23,667 bases of DNA from Deinococcus metalli. Its GTDB lineage: Bacteria > Deinococcota > Deinococci > Deinococcales > Deinococcaceae. Where the stretch lies: the NCBI RefSeq assembly GCF_014201805.1, contig NZ_JACHFK010000022.1, forward strand, positions 1-23,667, given 5' to 3'. The notes beneath the pieces are model-generated. The model did not search any database. It worked only from the letters and a program-made list of their open reading frames with translations, and was not told the origin of the DNA. Within the stretch, counting starts at the first letter, position 1; each line of letters starts with the position of its first letter. Below are positions 6,859 to 14,640 of the stretch, piece after piece. The translations under genes were made by a program, and so were the position numbers.

Positions 6859-7968
6859 ATGAAACCATTCAGTTCCCTGCTGCTGGCCACCACCGTCACC
6901 CTGCTGGCGGCGTGCAATGCCACCCCGACCACACCGATCTCCCTGCACCCGCAGGCCCTGTCCGACACCATCAAGGACGCCGAAACCAGCGGCCGCATCG
7001 GCGCGTGGGTGCGCGGACGCATCGCCGCGTGGGTCCGGGGACAAGTTGCCAGCACCCGGCCAGACGGCGTCTCGAATACCTTCACTGAGAACATGCCTGC
7101 GTGGAACCTCATCCACCTGAAGGAAGCTCAAGCACTCGCCCCCAACCTCGGCCAGGGCGTCGTGGTGGCCGTGGTCGACACCGGCATCGACCTCGCCCAT
7201 CCCGCCTTCCAGGGCCACCTCAGCGATCCGTCCACGTGGCGGGACGTCGTGAACCAGGATGCCGATCCGAGCGAGATGCCCACGGCGTACAACGCCGATT
7301 ATGGCCACGGCACGGCCGTGGCGGGCGTCATCCTCCAGATTGCTCCGAACGCCCGCATCATGCCGGTGCGCGCCATGACCGCCGACGGCTCTGGACTGGT
7401 GACCGACCTGGCGGCCGGCGTCGACTGGGCCGCCTCGCACGGCGCGCAGGTGATCAACGTATCGGCCGCGTCCGGCGTGGACACCGCGTTGAGCGACGCG
7501 ATCATCCGTGCCACCGCCAAGGGTATCTACGTAACCATGGCCGCCGGGAACGACGCCACCAACCGGGTCTCGTATCCGGGACGCCGCGCGGTGCAGGACA
7601 CCGGCGCCTTGGGCCAGTACGCCATGAACGCCGGCGCCGTGAACGCCGACCGCACGCTGGCGTCGTGGTCGAACTACGGCAACCTGCTGGAACTGTCGGC
7701 GCCGGGAGTGGACATCGCCACCCCACTGCCCGGCGGGGGCTACGGCTTGGCGTCTGGCACGTCCTTTTCCACGCCGGTGCTGAGCGGTACGCTGGCGCTG
7801 GCGCTGGGTCAGCCCTACAAGACGGCGTACAAAGGCCAACTGGCGGCGCAGATGGACAAGACCGGCTCAGATCTCGCGCCGTACAACCGGAGCCTGTACG
7901 TGGGGGCGATGAACCCTCTGGGATCCGGCCTGCTCGACGCGGGAGCGTTCCTCAAGAGCATCCAGTAG
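6859..7968 (+). CDS. Subtilisin-like (S8) serine protease, lipoprotein, shorter paralog
   Basis: The start is ATG 6859 with GAGGA nine bases upstream; this binding site overlaps the stop codon of the preceding protease gene. The product has 369 residues with a lipoprotein signal ending in L-L-A-A-C. After a short linker come two 8-residue repeats G-R-I-x-A-W-V-R (about residues 45-60), then the S8 domain with D107 (VAVVDTGIDLAHP), H150 (YGHGTAVAG), N231 (AAGNDATN) and S302 (GTSFSTPVLSG). The triad is complete. It lacks most of the propeptide-like segment of its neighbour, which could mean the two are matured differently or act in sequence. That is inference. Transcription should end at the strong hairpin at 8038-8075. 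Confidence 0.95.
   Translation: MKPFSSLLLATTVTLLAACNATPTTPISLHPQALSDTIKDAETSGRIGAWVRGRIAAWVRGQVASTRPDGVSNTFTENMPAWNLIHLKEAQALAPNLGQGVVVAVVDTGIDLAHPAFQGHLSDPSTWRDVVNQDADPSEMPTAYNADYGHGTAVAGVILQIAPNARIMPVRAMTADGSGLVTDLAAGVDWAASHGAQVINVSAASGVDTALSDAIIRATAKGIYVTMAAGNDATNRVSYPGRRAVQDTGALGQYAMNAGAVNADRTLASWSNYGNLLELSAPGVDIATPLPGGGYGLASGTSFSTPVLSGTLALALGQPYKTAYKGQLAAQMDKTGSDLAPYNRSLYVGAMNPLGSGLLDAGAFLKSIQ
6991..7038 (+). repeat. Two tandem 24-bp repeats encoding G-R-I-x-A-W-V-R
   Basis: Two in-frame 24-bp units encode GRIGAWVR and GRIAAWVR. They occupy the same place relative to the protease domain as the 21-bp units of the upstream gene, but the unit length and sequence differ; only the Trp and Gly are shared. 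Confidence 0.85.
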
Positions 7969-8290
7969 CCCATGCCGGGTGTACGGGTGGCTTGCGCCGG
8001 CAATGAGGAGCGTCTGGTCAATGTGCGGAACGGATGAGCCAGCAGGAGAGCCGATTGGCTCTCCTGCTGGCTTTTGGCACGCGACATACCGTGGTAAAGA
8101 GGAGCTGAGGGTGTCGCTAGATTGGCGTGCGCTACGGAAGATTTTTCATCTAATTGGGCTTAGGTGAGAGAGTGGACAGCTACATGTGTTTCGCGTGACG
8201 CCGTCTTAAGCAGACATGGACGGCACGCTCTGAAGCGGCAGTATATGCGTCAATTAGGGTTGCCACAGGCGTTCTGTCCAAGTCAGTACG
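7969..8290. other. Intergenic region after the protease operon
   Basis: This 322-bp gap holds the operon terminator at 8038-8075. The remainder has somewhat lower GC and short frames without motifs or binding sites. A minus-strand 69-codon frame (8180-8389) overlaps the next gene and is not supported. Confidence 0.6.
8038..8075 (+). terminator. Strong Rho-independent terminator of the protease operon
   Basis: A perfect 15-bp stem (GCCAGCAGGAGAGCC at 8038-8052 with its exact complement at 8057-8071) has a GATT loop and is followed directly by TTTT. It lies 70 bp after the second protease gene. Confidence 0.93.
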
Positions 8291-8578
8291 GTGCCCACCA
8301 TGGGCAGCCGTAGGGACGTATGGACCACTGAACTGGTGGTCCTCTCGGTGGTTCAGGCCGCAGTAGGGCGGGCTATCACGGCCGTACAACTTGGACAGGT
8401 GGGGGACGCCACACTGGTCGAGCGCCTAATTGAAGCCGTATCAGACGGGCATGAGAATGCAATTCAACAACTGCTGGCTATGGGCTTTTCGCAGGAGGTC
8501 ATCGCGGAAGTGCTGCACCGGCACGACTTGACGCTTCCGGCGACGCTTAACCGCCTCTTGCCGCTTCCTGGACTTTGA
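8291..8578 (+). CDS. Small hypothetical protein, possible UBA-like helical C-terminus
   Basis: The frame of 95 residues starts at GTG 8291, with ATG 8300 as an in-frame alternative; neither has a strong binding site. The N-terminal half (ELVVLSVVQAAVGRAITAVQ) reads as an amphipathic helix. The C-terminal part, AIQQLLAMGFSQEVIAEVL followed by an A-T-L-N-R-L-L helix, has the MGF-loop three-helix pattern of UBA/TS-N-like domains, but such short patterns are easily met by chance. The gene overlaps the convergent terminase-like gene by 32 bp. I do not recognise a family, and the function is unknown. Confidence 0.5.
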   Translation: MPTMGSRRDVWTTELVVLSVVQAAVGRAITAVQLGQVGDATLVERLIEAVSDGHENAIQQLLAMGFSQEVIAEVLHRHDLTLPATLNRLLPLPGL

Positions 8579-9071
8579 GCCCTTCATCTGATCCCCTAGC
8601 TGCACAGAACGGCCCAGGAAGGGCAGCACCACCAGCCTGGACAAGATAGGCCAGACCTGGTCCTCGCGAGGGTTCTACGGCTGTTTCGTGGCCATCTCTG
8701 CCTGGGCAGCCACGGATCATCTCATTGCCCAGTTGTGCCGTCAGCAGGGTCAACATGGCCAGGCCGTGGACCCACATGCTCCGCGCGCCGGGGCTGCCGC
8801 ATTCCTGGGCCAGTGCCAGCGCCACATCCGGAGAGATCGGACGGCCCTCGAAGCTGAACCCCAGCTGGACCCCCGACGGCAGATTCACCAGCGGGTACAG
8901 GCCCGGCGGATCCTTGGCGAGAGCGGCCATGATCGCCGGCTTCTTCAATAGGCGGCTCCCGGCCTGCGCCGCGTTGCTCTCCAGGTACCCGGCCTCGATC
9001 GCGGCACGCGTCGCGTTCCTGTGCTGCTGGTACCCCAGGAGGAAGCGCGCGTGCTGCGGCTTCAGGCTCAT
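8547..9071 (-). CDS. Orphan phage terminase small subunit-like protein fused to an unknown module
   Basis: I choose ATG at 9069-9071 because the domain starts there (174 residues), although the frame stays open to 9302. Residues 1-52 match the terminase small subunit (Terminase_2) pattern: LKPQHARFLLGYQQHRNATR, then A-A-I-x-A-G-Y, then S-R-L-L-K-K-P and a short helix. In phages this DNA-recognition subunit works with a large ATPase/nuclease subunit, which is absent here. Residues 57-110 form a distinctive Gly/Pro-rich module (GLYPLVNLPSGV ... GRPISPDVALALAQECGSPG ... RSMW) that I do not recognise. It recurs in a frameshifted copy at 18999-19190. The tail after residue 110 is low in conservation signals and may be read-through. 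This is probably a prophage remnant with a remodelled C-terminus. Confidence 0.65.
   Translation of the reverse strand: MSLKPQHARFLLGYQQHRNATRAAIEAGYLESNAAQAGSRLLKKPAIMAALAKDPPGLYPLVNLPSGVQLGFSFEGRPISPDVALALAQECGSPGARSMWVHGLAMLTLLTAQLGNEMIRGCPGRDGHETAVEPSRGPGLAYLVQAGGAALPGPFCAARGSDEGLKVQEAARGG
8742..8903 (-). repeat. Copy 1 of a 54-codon module also found at 19025-19186
   Basis: This stretch encodes residues 57-110 of the terminase-like protein. It matches 40 of 54 residues of the frame at 19025-19186 on the opposite strand without gaps, and the similarity stops abruptly after L-T-L-L in both. The two copies are inverted relative to each other, about 10 kb apart. Confidence 0.85.
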
Positions 9072-9324
9072 GACTCCACAGCAGCGATCGCGGCCCGCGC
9101 AGCGCAGATCGAATTCATCCATCAGTAAGTCGAGAACGACGCACTGTTGCCCTTCTACGTCCATGAGAGCGGGCATGCGCCCAGAGTGCGAAGCGCCCGC
9201 CCAGCACGTCAGGCCAGATGGGCAAAACGGGAAGAACAGGGGGTTGTGAGCGAATGTGAGCTGACCCGGCGTCCTCACAAGGTGTAAGGTGATCGTAGCC
9301 AATCACACGAATCGGGGGGTTTGT

Positions 9325-9939
9325 ATGAAAGGAAACGCCGTTGCCGTCGCCTTCGTCGCCATCGCCGCTACCGCCTGTGGCCGCACCGACCTCGCGGTTC
9401 AGCCGGCCCCGTCGGCCCTGAGTGCTCTGGGAGTCAACAACGTCCAGATCTCGGGAACCGGGGCCTTCGTCGCTATCGGGAGCACCTGCCCGCTCTTTCC
9501 CGGCTTTGAAGACTACCCGCCGCTTCTTCTGAGTGGCAGTCTGCAGGGCTGCTGGTACACGGATATCGACTCCATCAAGACGACGCCGAGCGGTGTCTAC
9601 CTGGAAACCGGTCGGGAGGTCTTCGTCGGCACCCTGAATGGTGGACCGAGCGGTACGTTCACGACGGGCTACCGATTCGAGGGCAAGTTTGCTCCCGACG
9701 GCACGGAACTCCATGGCCGGTGCGAGCACCCCATCGTGGCGGGCAGTGGCACCGGCGGGTTCGCGGTGGCCACCGGGCGCGTCGACTTCAAGGACATCGT
9801 GACTGACCCAGCCAACATTTACTACGTCTACCGGGGTCATATCAGTCTTGGCCTCCCCGGAGGTTCTTTAGCCCCAACGGGCACCACTGCGTCAGCAGGA
9901 ACGACAGGAACGGAGCTGCAGCCCCTGGTGAAGTGCTGA
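9325..9939 (+). CDS. Small secreted lipoprotein of unknown function
   Basis: The start is ATG 9325 behind a G-rich stretch, giving 204 residues. The N-terminus MKGNAVAVAFVAIAATACGR is a lipoprotein signal with lipobox A-T-A-C, so it should be exported and lipid-anchored. The rest looks beta-rich: repeated short Gly/Thr/Ser strands, a CEHPIVAGSGTGGFAVATGR segment, and DFKDIV before a C-terminal YYVYRGHISL strand. Cysteine pairs (C in STCPLFPG, QGCWY, GRCEH and the terminal C) could form disulfides after export. The Gly/Thr-rich tail resembles a linker. I do not recognise a family. A partial duplicate of its 3' third follows at 9983-10129. Confidence 0.75.
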   Translation: MKGNAVAVAFVAIAATACGRTDLAVQPAPSALSALGVNNVQISGTGAFVAIGSTCPLFPGFEDYPPLLLSGSLQGCWYTDIDSIKTTPSGVYLETGREVFVGTLNGGPSGTFTTGYRFEGKFAPDGTELHGRCEHPIVAGSGTGGFAVATGRVDFKDIVTDPANIYYVYRGHISLGLPGGSLAPTGTTASAGTTGTELQPLVKC

Positions 9940-9982
9940 AGACCCGACGCTGAAGGGGTCATGCTCAGCAGACGTGTTCAGG

Positions 9983-10129
9983 GGCACGGGAATCCGTGAA
10001 CGGTGCGAGCATCTCCTAGTGGCGGGCAGTGAAACCAGCGGGTTCGCGGTGGCCACTGCCCGCCTCGACTTCAAGGACATCGTGGCGGTCGGAACCCACA
10101 TCTACCGGGGTCACATCAGTCTGCGGTGA
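9983..10129 (+). pseudogene. Decayed duplicate of the lipoprotein 3' end
   Basis: Translated in frame to TGA 10127-10129, this stretch gives RCEHLLVAGSETSGFAVAT, then R-L-D-F-K-D-I-V and IYRGHISLR. It mirrors the corresponding C-terminal segment of the lipoprotein just upstream (RCEHPIVAGSGTGGFAVATG, DFKDIV, YRGHISL). It has no start codon, signal peptide or N-terminal two thirds. It is best read as the leftover of a tandem paralog removed by deletion, starting only 43 bp after the intact gene stops. Confidence 0.8.
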
Positions 10130-10298
10130 CTGATGGGCTCGCGGCTGCCGGGGGCGTCATCGGTGCAGCATTCACGCTGGAGCGCAGCACGACTTCGGGC
10201 GGAAGTATCGAAAGCGCCACGGCACGGTTGTTACGACCAGGACTCGGTGCATAAGGTTTACCAGGAGCGAATAACGCTCTAGATTGAAGAAATCAAGC

Positions 10299-10312
10299 CG
10301 GCCTCCGGGCCG
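10299..10312 (+). terminator. Short hairpin, possible terminator
   Basis: CGGCC and GGCCG pair around a TCCG loop, followed by TCTGCTTCGTT, which is moderately T-rich. It is the first candidate terminator downstream of the lipoprotein and its duplicate, but the 5-bp stem is short. Confidence 0.3.
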
Positions 10313-10382
10313 TCTGCTTCGTTGACGAGCGGTCAATGTAACAACCGCTTCAGGACTTTCGGAGGCCTCGACCGAGAGGATA

Positions 10383-10412
10383 GATCGTCGCTGACCTGGC
10401 TCAGCGACGATC
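10383..10412. repeat. Perfect 12-bp inverted repeat, 6-nt loop
   Basis: GATCGTCGCTGA (10383-10394) and its exact complement (10401-10412) flank CCTGGC. No T-tract follows on either strand, so it is not a standard terminator. It could be a protein-binding site, a small element end or a structured RNA. Confidence 0.85.
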
Positions 10413-10833
10413 AGTCAGGGAAGGATCCTGAGACAACGTCAAGCACGCTTGCCCAAGTAAAGCTCTTAGCTCCGCGCCGCGACCGCATCAAGGTTGCGCC
10501 GTGCCAGCGTCCGCAGCTCCGCGCGGCACCGCGGGCGGGGCACCATGGGCGCCGGCGGGCGCGCTCGTGCGCTGTCTCCCCTTCCCCACTGAGCAGACCG
10601 CAGGAGTCTTCGGCAGCCGCGGCCACCCACTTGAGGTACGCGTGCGGGGCCGCGCAGAGCTCAGCGGCGTGGAGTGCGGCCGGCGGCATCGGGATCACTG
10701 AGCGCGCAGCGACAGCGCGCCCTGGGTCGCCCCGCTCACCACACGGAAGGGTCCGGGGGAAATCCGGGATGGGCATCCAAACGGATCGCGCCGCGCAGAC
10801 CCAGGGTAGTCTGCGCGCCGCGGGATCCAGGAT

Positions 10834-11040
10834 TCAGGGCAGCAGCACACTCAGACCGGCCGGGGTCGCGGACTGTCCCACCCCATAGCCCCACACCACG
10901 ACCGTACCGTCACTCCTCAGCGCCAGGGTGTGGGTGTTCCCCGCAGCGATCGCAACCACGCCCGACAACCCGCTCGGCACAGTCGTCTGCTGCGCTCTGT
11001 TCTGACCCCACGCCACGACCTGACGCTGGCCCTCATCACG
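10834..11040 (-). pseudogene. RCC1-repeat protein fragment
   Basis: Read on the minus strand, the frame begins around DEGQRQVVAWGQNRAQ and continues with SGVVAIAAGNTHTLALRSDG and TVVVWGYG before a TGA at 10834-10836. This is one complete RCC1-type blade (V-V-A-I-A-A-G-x-x-H-T-L-A-L-x-x-D-G-x-V-x-x-W-G) plus the end of the previous one. RCC1-like bacterial proteins normally have about seven such blades in a propeller and usually a signal peptide; both are missing. It is a 3' fragment cut at its 5' side, where the kinase fragment begins directly. Confidence 0.75.
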
Positions 11041-11347
11041 GCAGGGTAAACGACACGGTCACGCTGCCGGGCTGCACCTCAGCCCACAGCCGGCCGCCGT
11101 GGCGCTCGACCAGGCGCCTGGCGGTGGCCAGGCTGGTGTCCTCGAGGGGGCCCCACACGCCGTCCACCAGGGCCATGCGGACCACCGGCGGCAGCTCCAC
11201 CGCGCCGCGTACCGAGACCACGCGGCAGCCCAGCTGTGCGGGCGCCTCCTCGCGCGTCAGCGCGCTCAGGAAACGTGAATACGGCCGGGCAGCGTGGTGG
11301 ACGAACTGGGCCGAGGTCGCCCGATCCGGAGATGGCCATGCTGCCAC
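11036..11347 (-). pseudogene. Histidine kinase C-terminal (HATPase) remnant
   Basis: The 103-codon minus-strand frame ends with DTSLATARRLVERHGGRLWA and VQPGSVTVSFTLP. This is the G2 box and final strands of a sensor-kinase ATPase domain (compare G-L-A-x-x-R-x-L-V-E-x-H-G-G-x-I-W and T-F-x-F-x-L-P in the family). The phosphoacceptor His box, N box and G1 box are not visible, and the first Gly of the G2 box is replaced. The ATG at 11347 probably is not a native start. It is likely nonfunctional and lies head-to-head with the SARP regulator; whether it once formed a pair with it is unknown. A degenerate but functional ATPase-like protein is a weaker alternative. Confidence 0.55.
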
Positions 11348-11514
11348 GTGCGGGCTGTGTTGAGGGACTGGCTTGCGGGCCGCCGCTGTTCAGCGTCCGA
11401 TTCCTGCGCGGTGTGCAGTGGGATAATGTTCGCAGGGACACGTCGATCCGGACACGAAGCAGCTTCATGGAGGAAGTGGGTGGACAGCGTTTTCAGACAC
11501 CACGACGTCGCCGC

Positions 11515-14439
11515 ATGAGCACCCTGGCCCTAGATCTGCTCGGGCCACTGCGCCTGGCCATCGAGGGGGACGCCGTGGAGATCCGCTCGCTCAAGGGACG
11601 CGCGCTGCTGAGCGTGCTGGCCCTCGAGGGGCCGACCCCCCGGGAGCGCCTCGCCACCCTGCTGTGGCAACGCGACGACCAGCGTGCCCTGCTGAGTCTG
11701 CGTAACGCCCTGCTGGCGATGCGGCGCGACCTCGGGCCGCTTCAGGACGTGCTGGGCGCCCACGGCCGGCACCTCTTCCTTGCTGGTGAGCTTGACGTGG
11801 ACGTCACCCGCATCCCCAGCCTCAATGGGAACGCCCTGATCGGGCTGTGGCGAGGGCCCGCCCTGCAGGACCTCGTGATTCGCGACTCGCCGCCCTGGGA
11901 CGAGTGGCGGGATCAGCACGCCGCCGCCATCACGGCGCAGTACCTGGAGCGGCTGCACGGCGCGGCCGTTCAGGCAGCGCGTGACGGCGACCTGCGTCTG
12001 AGTGAGCGCCTGGCGACCCATGCCCTGAGCGTCGACCCGCTGTCCGAGCAGGCCGCGACGCACCTGATGCAGCTGTACGCCAGCACCGACCGGCCCGACG
12101 CGGCGCGCCATCTGGCGGCGACCTTCAGGCGCGGGTTCCTGCGCGGCGCCGCGGAGCCGGACCAGCGGCCGGCCCCGGTGCCCGGCACGCCCGCGCTGCC
12201 GGCCGCGCTGCCTACGGCGCTGACGTCCTTCGTCGGGCGCCACCGGGAGCGTCACCTGCTGCTGGACGCCCTCACCGCCCCGGACGCCCGGCTCGTCACG
12301 GTGTACGGACCGGGGGGAATCGGCAAATCCCGTCTCGCCGCCGAGGTCGCGCGTGCCTACGCGGCGCTGCCGGGGGTGCAGGGCATCTTCCACGTCGCCC
12401 TCGACGGACTGAGCCGGCCGGATGATCTGGCGGGCGCGATCGCCGAGCGGCTGGGCCTGCCGCCGTCACGCCACCTGTGGCATGACATCCAGCGCCACAT
12501 CGACCAGCAGGCCGTGCTGCTCGTGCTCGACAGCTTCGAGGGCATGGTGTCCGAGACCCCCGCGGTGCTCGCGCTGCTGCGGGGCTGCCTGCAGCTCCGG
12601 GTCCTCGTCACCTCCCGCCAGGTGCTGGGGTCCGCGGCCGAGACGGTGCTTGACCTCGGCGGCCTCACGTTGCCGGAGCCGGGAGCCGGTTGGCCGGCGG
12701 GCTACGGGTCCGAGGCCGTGCAGCTGTTCGAGCAGCGGGCCCGGCAGGCGAACCTCACCTTCACGCTGACGCCGGCGGTGTTGCCGCTGGTCACCGGGCT
12801 GTGCCGGGATCTCGGCGGCAATCCGCTGGCGCTGGAACTCGCGGCCGCGTGGCTGCGCTACACGACCCTGGCCGACCTGGCCCAGTCCCTCGAGGCGAAC
12901 GCCCTCACGCTCGCCACGCCGCGCCACGATGCCCCCGCCCGGCACGTGTCGATGCGCACGGTGTTCGAGCATTCCTGGCAGCGGCTGACCGAGCGCGAGC
13001 GCACAGCCCTGCGCTGTCTGGGGGTGTTCCCGGTGGGCTTCAGCGGCGCCGCGGCGCTGGCCATCACGGACCTCGGCCCCGCCGACCTGCAGGCGCTGAT
13101 CGATCACAGCATGCTCCGCTTCGACGGGCAGCGCTACAGTTTTCATCCGCTCCTGCGCCAGTTCGCCCGCGAGCGGCTGGACGCCGAACCCGCCCTGCGC
13201 GGCACGCTGATGGACGGGCATGCCGCGTACTACCTCGACCACCTGGAGCGCCTGAGCGTCGCGGCCAGCGGCGGCATCTCCAGGGACCTTCTGACCTTCT
13301 TCCGCGCCGAGGAAGGGCACGTGCTCCAGGGACTCGAATGGAGCGTGGCGCAGGGCGACTACGCGCGACTGCCGGGTATCGTCGAGGCCATCCAGTGGGA
13401 CTTCGCGCTGCGCAGCCGCGTGACGGACGCCCTGACCCTGCTGCGCGGCCTGCTGGACCGGGTGCCGCCTGTCGAGGCGCGCTGGGCCCACGTCCGCGCG
13501 GCGCTGCTGACGTCACTGGGATGGTACGAGCAGTTCATCGGCGACCTGCACCAGGCGCAGGACATGTGCGTCCGCGCGCTCGAGGAGGCGCGGTCTGCCG
13601 GGGACGCGCTGCAGATCTGCCGCGCGGCGAACGGTCTGGGCGAGGTCTACTTCCGCAGGGGCCGCGCAGTGCTGGCGGTGCCGCTGTTCACGGAGGCGAT
13701 CCGGCTGGTCAGCAACGACGTGGTTCGGACGTTCCGCATCCAGGCCAACCTGGGCGCGGCCCAGGCGTTCGCCGGCCAGCTCGACGGCGCCCGGAAGACC
13801 TTCCGGATCACGCAGCGTGCGCTTGACTCGGCGGAGATGACGCAGACCATGGACATCGTGATTCACGCGGTGCGTCGGGGGGTCGGCGCCATGGAGGATC
13901 TCGATTTTGATCACGCGGTAGCGGTCTTCGAGACTGGGCTGGAGCTGGCTGTGCGCATCCGCTCTGAGGGACAGATCTGGGGCCTGCGTGCGTGGCTAGC
14001 CGCCGCATACGTGGAGCGGGCCATGCAACTCGGGACGACCGAACATCTCCAGGACGCCCAGCGCATCTGCCGCTCTGCGCTGGGCCAGGAAGCCCGGTGC
14101 GGTGATCCGCTTCCCCTCACGCTGCTGCACGCAGTGAACGGCCATCTGGCGAAACTGGCCGGGGACACCGACCTGGCCGAGCGTGAGGTTCGGCTCAGCC
14201 TGCACATGGCCCTCCGAGCTGGGATCGAACTCGGGATGCTGTGGGCCCTGCCCTCATTTTTGCGGGTGGTGGAGTTGCAGGCCGGGCACCGGGAGGTGTG
14301 TGCGCTGATGTACGCGAGTGCAGATCCGTGGACGCGGTGGCATCTGGTCAGCCAGTGGCCCGACCTCGCCCACGGCGCGCCGGCGCCAGACGATCACGTT
14401 GACCTGGCCCCGCTCATTGAACGGCTGCTGGCAATTTGA
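11515..14439 (+). CDS. AfsR/SARP-type regulator: winged helix, BTAD, NB-ARC ATPase, TPR
   Basis: I choose ATG 11515, where the conserved domain begins with STLALDLLGPLRLAIEG (974 residues); ATG 11467 is an alternative, and neither has a strong binding site. An OmpR-like winged helix (about 1-90) is followed by a bacterial transcriptional activation domain of TPR-like helices (about 92-245), then an NB-ARC/STAND-type ATPase. The Walker A is GPGGIGKS with K271, and the Walker B is VLLVLDSFE with D339. An LVTSR sensor motif and winged-helix region follow, and the C-terminal third (about 640-900) is TPR-like helices. Such proteins are ATP-gated transcription activators that integrate a signal through the TPR sensor. 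The gene is intact. The target is not visible here; the facing lipoprotein gene and the kinase remnant are the nearest candidates. Confidence 0.88.
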   Translation: MSTLALDLLGPLRLAIEGDAVEIRSLKGRALLSVLALEGPTPRERLATLLWQRDDQRALLSLRNALLAMRRDLGPLQDVLGAHGRHLFLAGELDVDVTRIPSLNGNALIGLWRGPALQDLVIRDSPPWDEWRDQHAAAITAQYLERLHGAAVQAARDGDLRLSERLATHALSVDPLSEQAATHLMQLYASTDRPDAARHLAATFRRGFLRGAAEPDQRPAPVPGTPALPAALPTALTSFVGRHRERHLLLDALTAPDARLVTVYGPGGIGKSRLAAEVARAYAALPGVQGIFHVALDGLSRPDDLAGAIAERLGLPPSRHLWHDIQRHIDQQAVLLVLDSFEGMVSETPAVLALLRGCLQLRVLVTSRQVLGSAAETVLDLGGLTLPEPGAGWPAGYGSEAVQLFEQRARQANLTFTLTPAVLPLVTGLCRDLGGNPLALELAAAWLRYTTLADLAQSLEANALTLATPRHDAPARHVSMRTVFEHSWQRLTERERTALRCLGVFPVGFSGAAALAITDLGPADLQALIDHSMLRFDGQRYSFHPLLRQFARERLDAEPALRGTLMDGHAAYYLDHLERLSVAASGGISRDLLTFFRAEEGHVLQGLEWSVAQGDYARLPGIVEAIQWDFALRSRVTDALTLLRGLLDRVPPVEARWAHVRAALLTSLGWYEQFIGDLHQAQDMCVRALEEARSAGDALQICRAANGLGEVYFRRGRAVLAVPLFTEAIRLVSNDVVRTFRIQANLGAAQAFAGQLDGARKTFRITQRALDSAEMTQTMDIVIHAVRRGVGAMEDLDFDHAVAVFETGLELAVRIRSEGQIWGLRAWLAAAYVERAMQLGTTEHLQDAQRICRSALGQEARCGDPLPLTLLHAVNGHLAKLAGDTDLAEREVRLSLHMALRAGIELGMLWALPSFLRVVELQAGHREVCALMYASADPWTRWHLVSQWPDLAHGAPAPDDHVDLAPLIERLLAI

Positions 14440-14583
14440 ACGCGGTGATGTCCGCGCCGCGCTGAGGAAGCGAGGCAAACGCCACCAGGACTCCCTGCGT
14501 GTTGGCGTCACTGCGCCGGACGAGGTCAAAGCCGGTGACCGGGTGACCGCGCGCCCGCGCAGGCTGCCCTGTCACGAACAACG

Positions 14584-14611
14584 CCCCCGTGCCCAGAATG
14601 AGCCACGGGGG
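14584..14611. terminator. Hairpin between convergent genes
   Basis: CCCCCGTG (14584-14591) pairs with CACGGGGG (14604-14611) around a 12-nt loop, between the convergent stop codons at 14439 and 14641. On the minus strand the stem is followed by CGTTGTTCG, which is moderately T-rich, so it fits best as terminator of the repeat lipoprotein gene. It may act in both directions. Confidence 0.5.
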
Positions 14612-14640
14612 TGTGAACGAGCGCGGATCTGGGGGTTTCG

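Larger units (their letters stand above)
10130..10833. other. Long region without a confident gene
   Basis: About 700 bp. Several overlapping open frames exist because GC is high, but none has a binding site with a recognisable domain. A minus-strand 121-codon frame (10411-10776) contains MPPAALHAAELCAAPHAYLK, which reads like degraded protein-coding sequence, but I cannot assign it. The region also holds a hairpin at 10299-10312 and a perfect 12-bp inverted repeat at 10383-10412. It probably consists of decayed sequence joined to the RCC1 and kinase fragments on its right. Confidence 0.55.

Noticed and set aside
5483..6868. 461-codon minus-strand frame opposite the first protease
   Set aside because: Low-complexity Val/Gly/Arg composition, produced by reverse reading of the GC-rich protease gene.
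8180..8389. Minus-strand 69-codon frame after the protease operon
   Set aside because: It overlaps the better supported 8291-8578 gene and has no motif or binding site.
10411..10776. Minus-strand 121-codon frame in the long gap
   Set aside because: Some protein-like stretches, but no recognisable domain or start signal; kept only as part of the undefined region.
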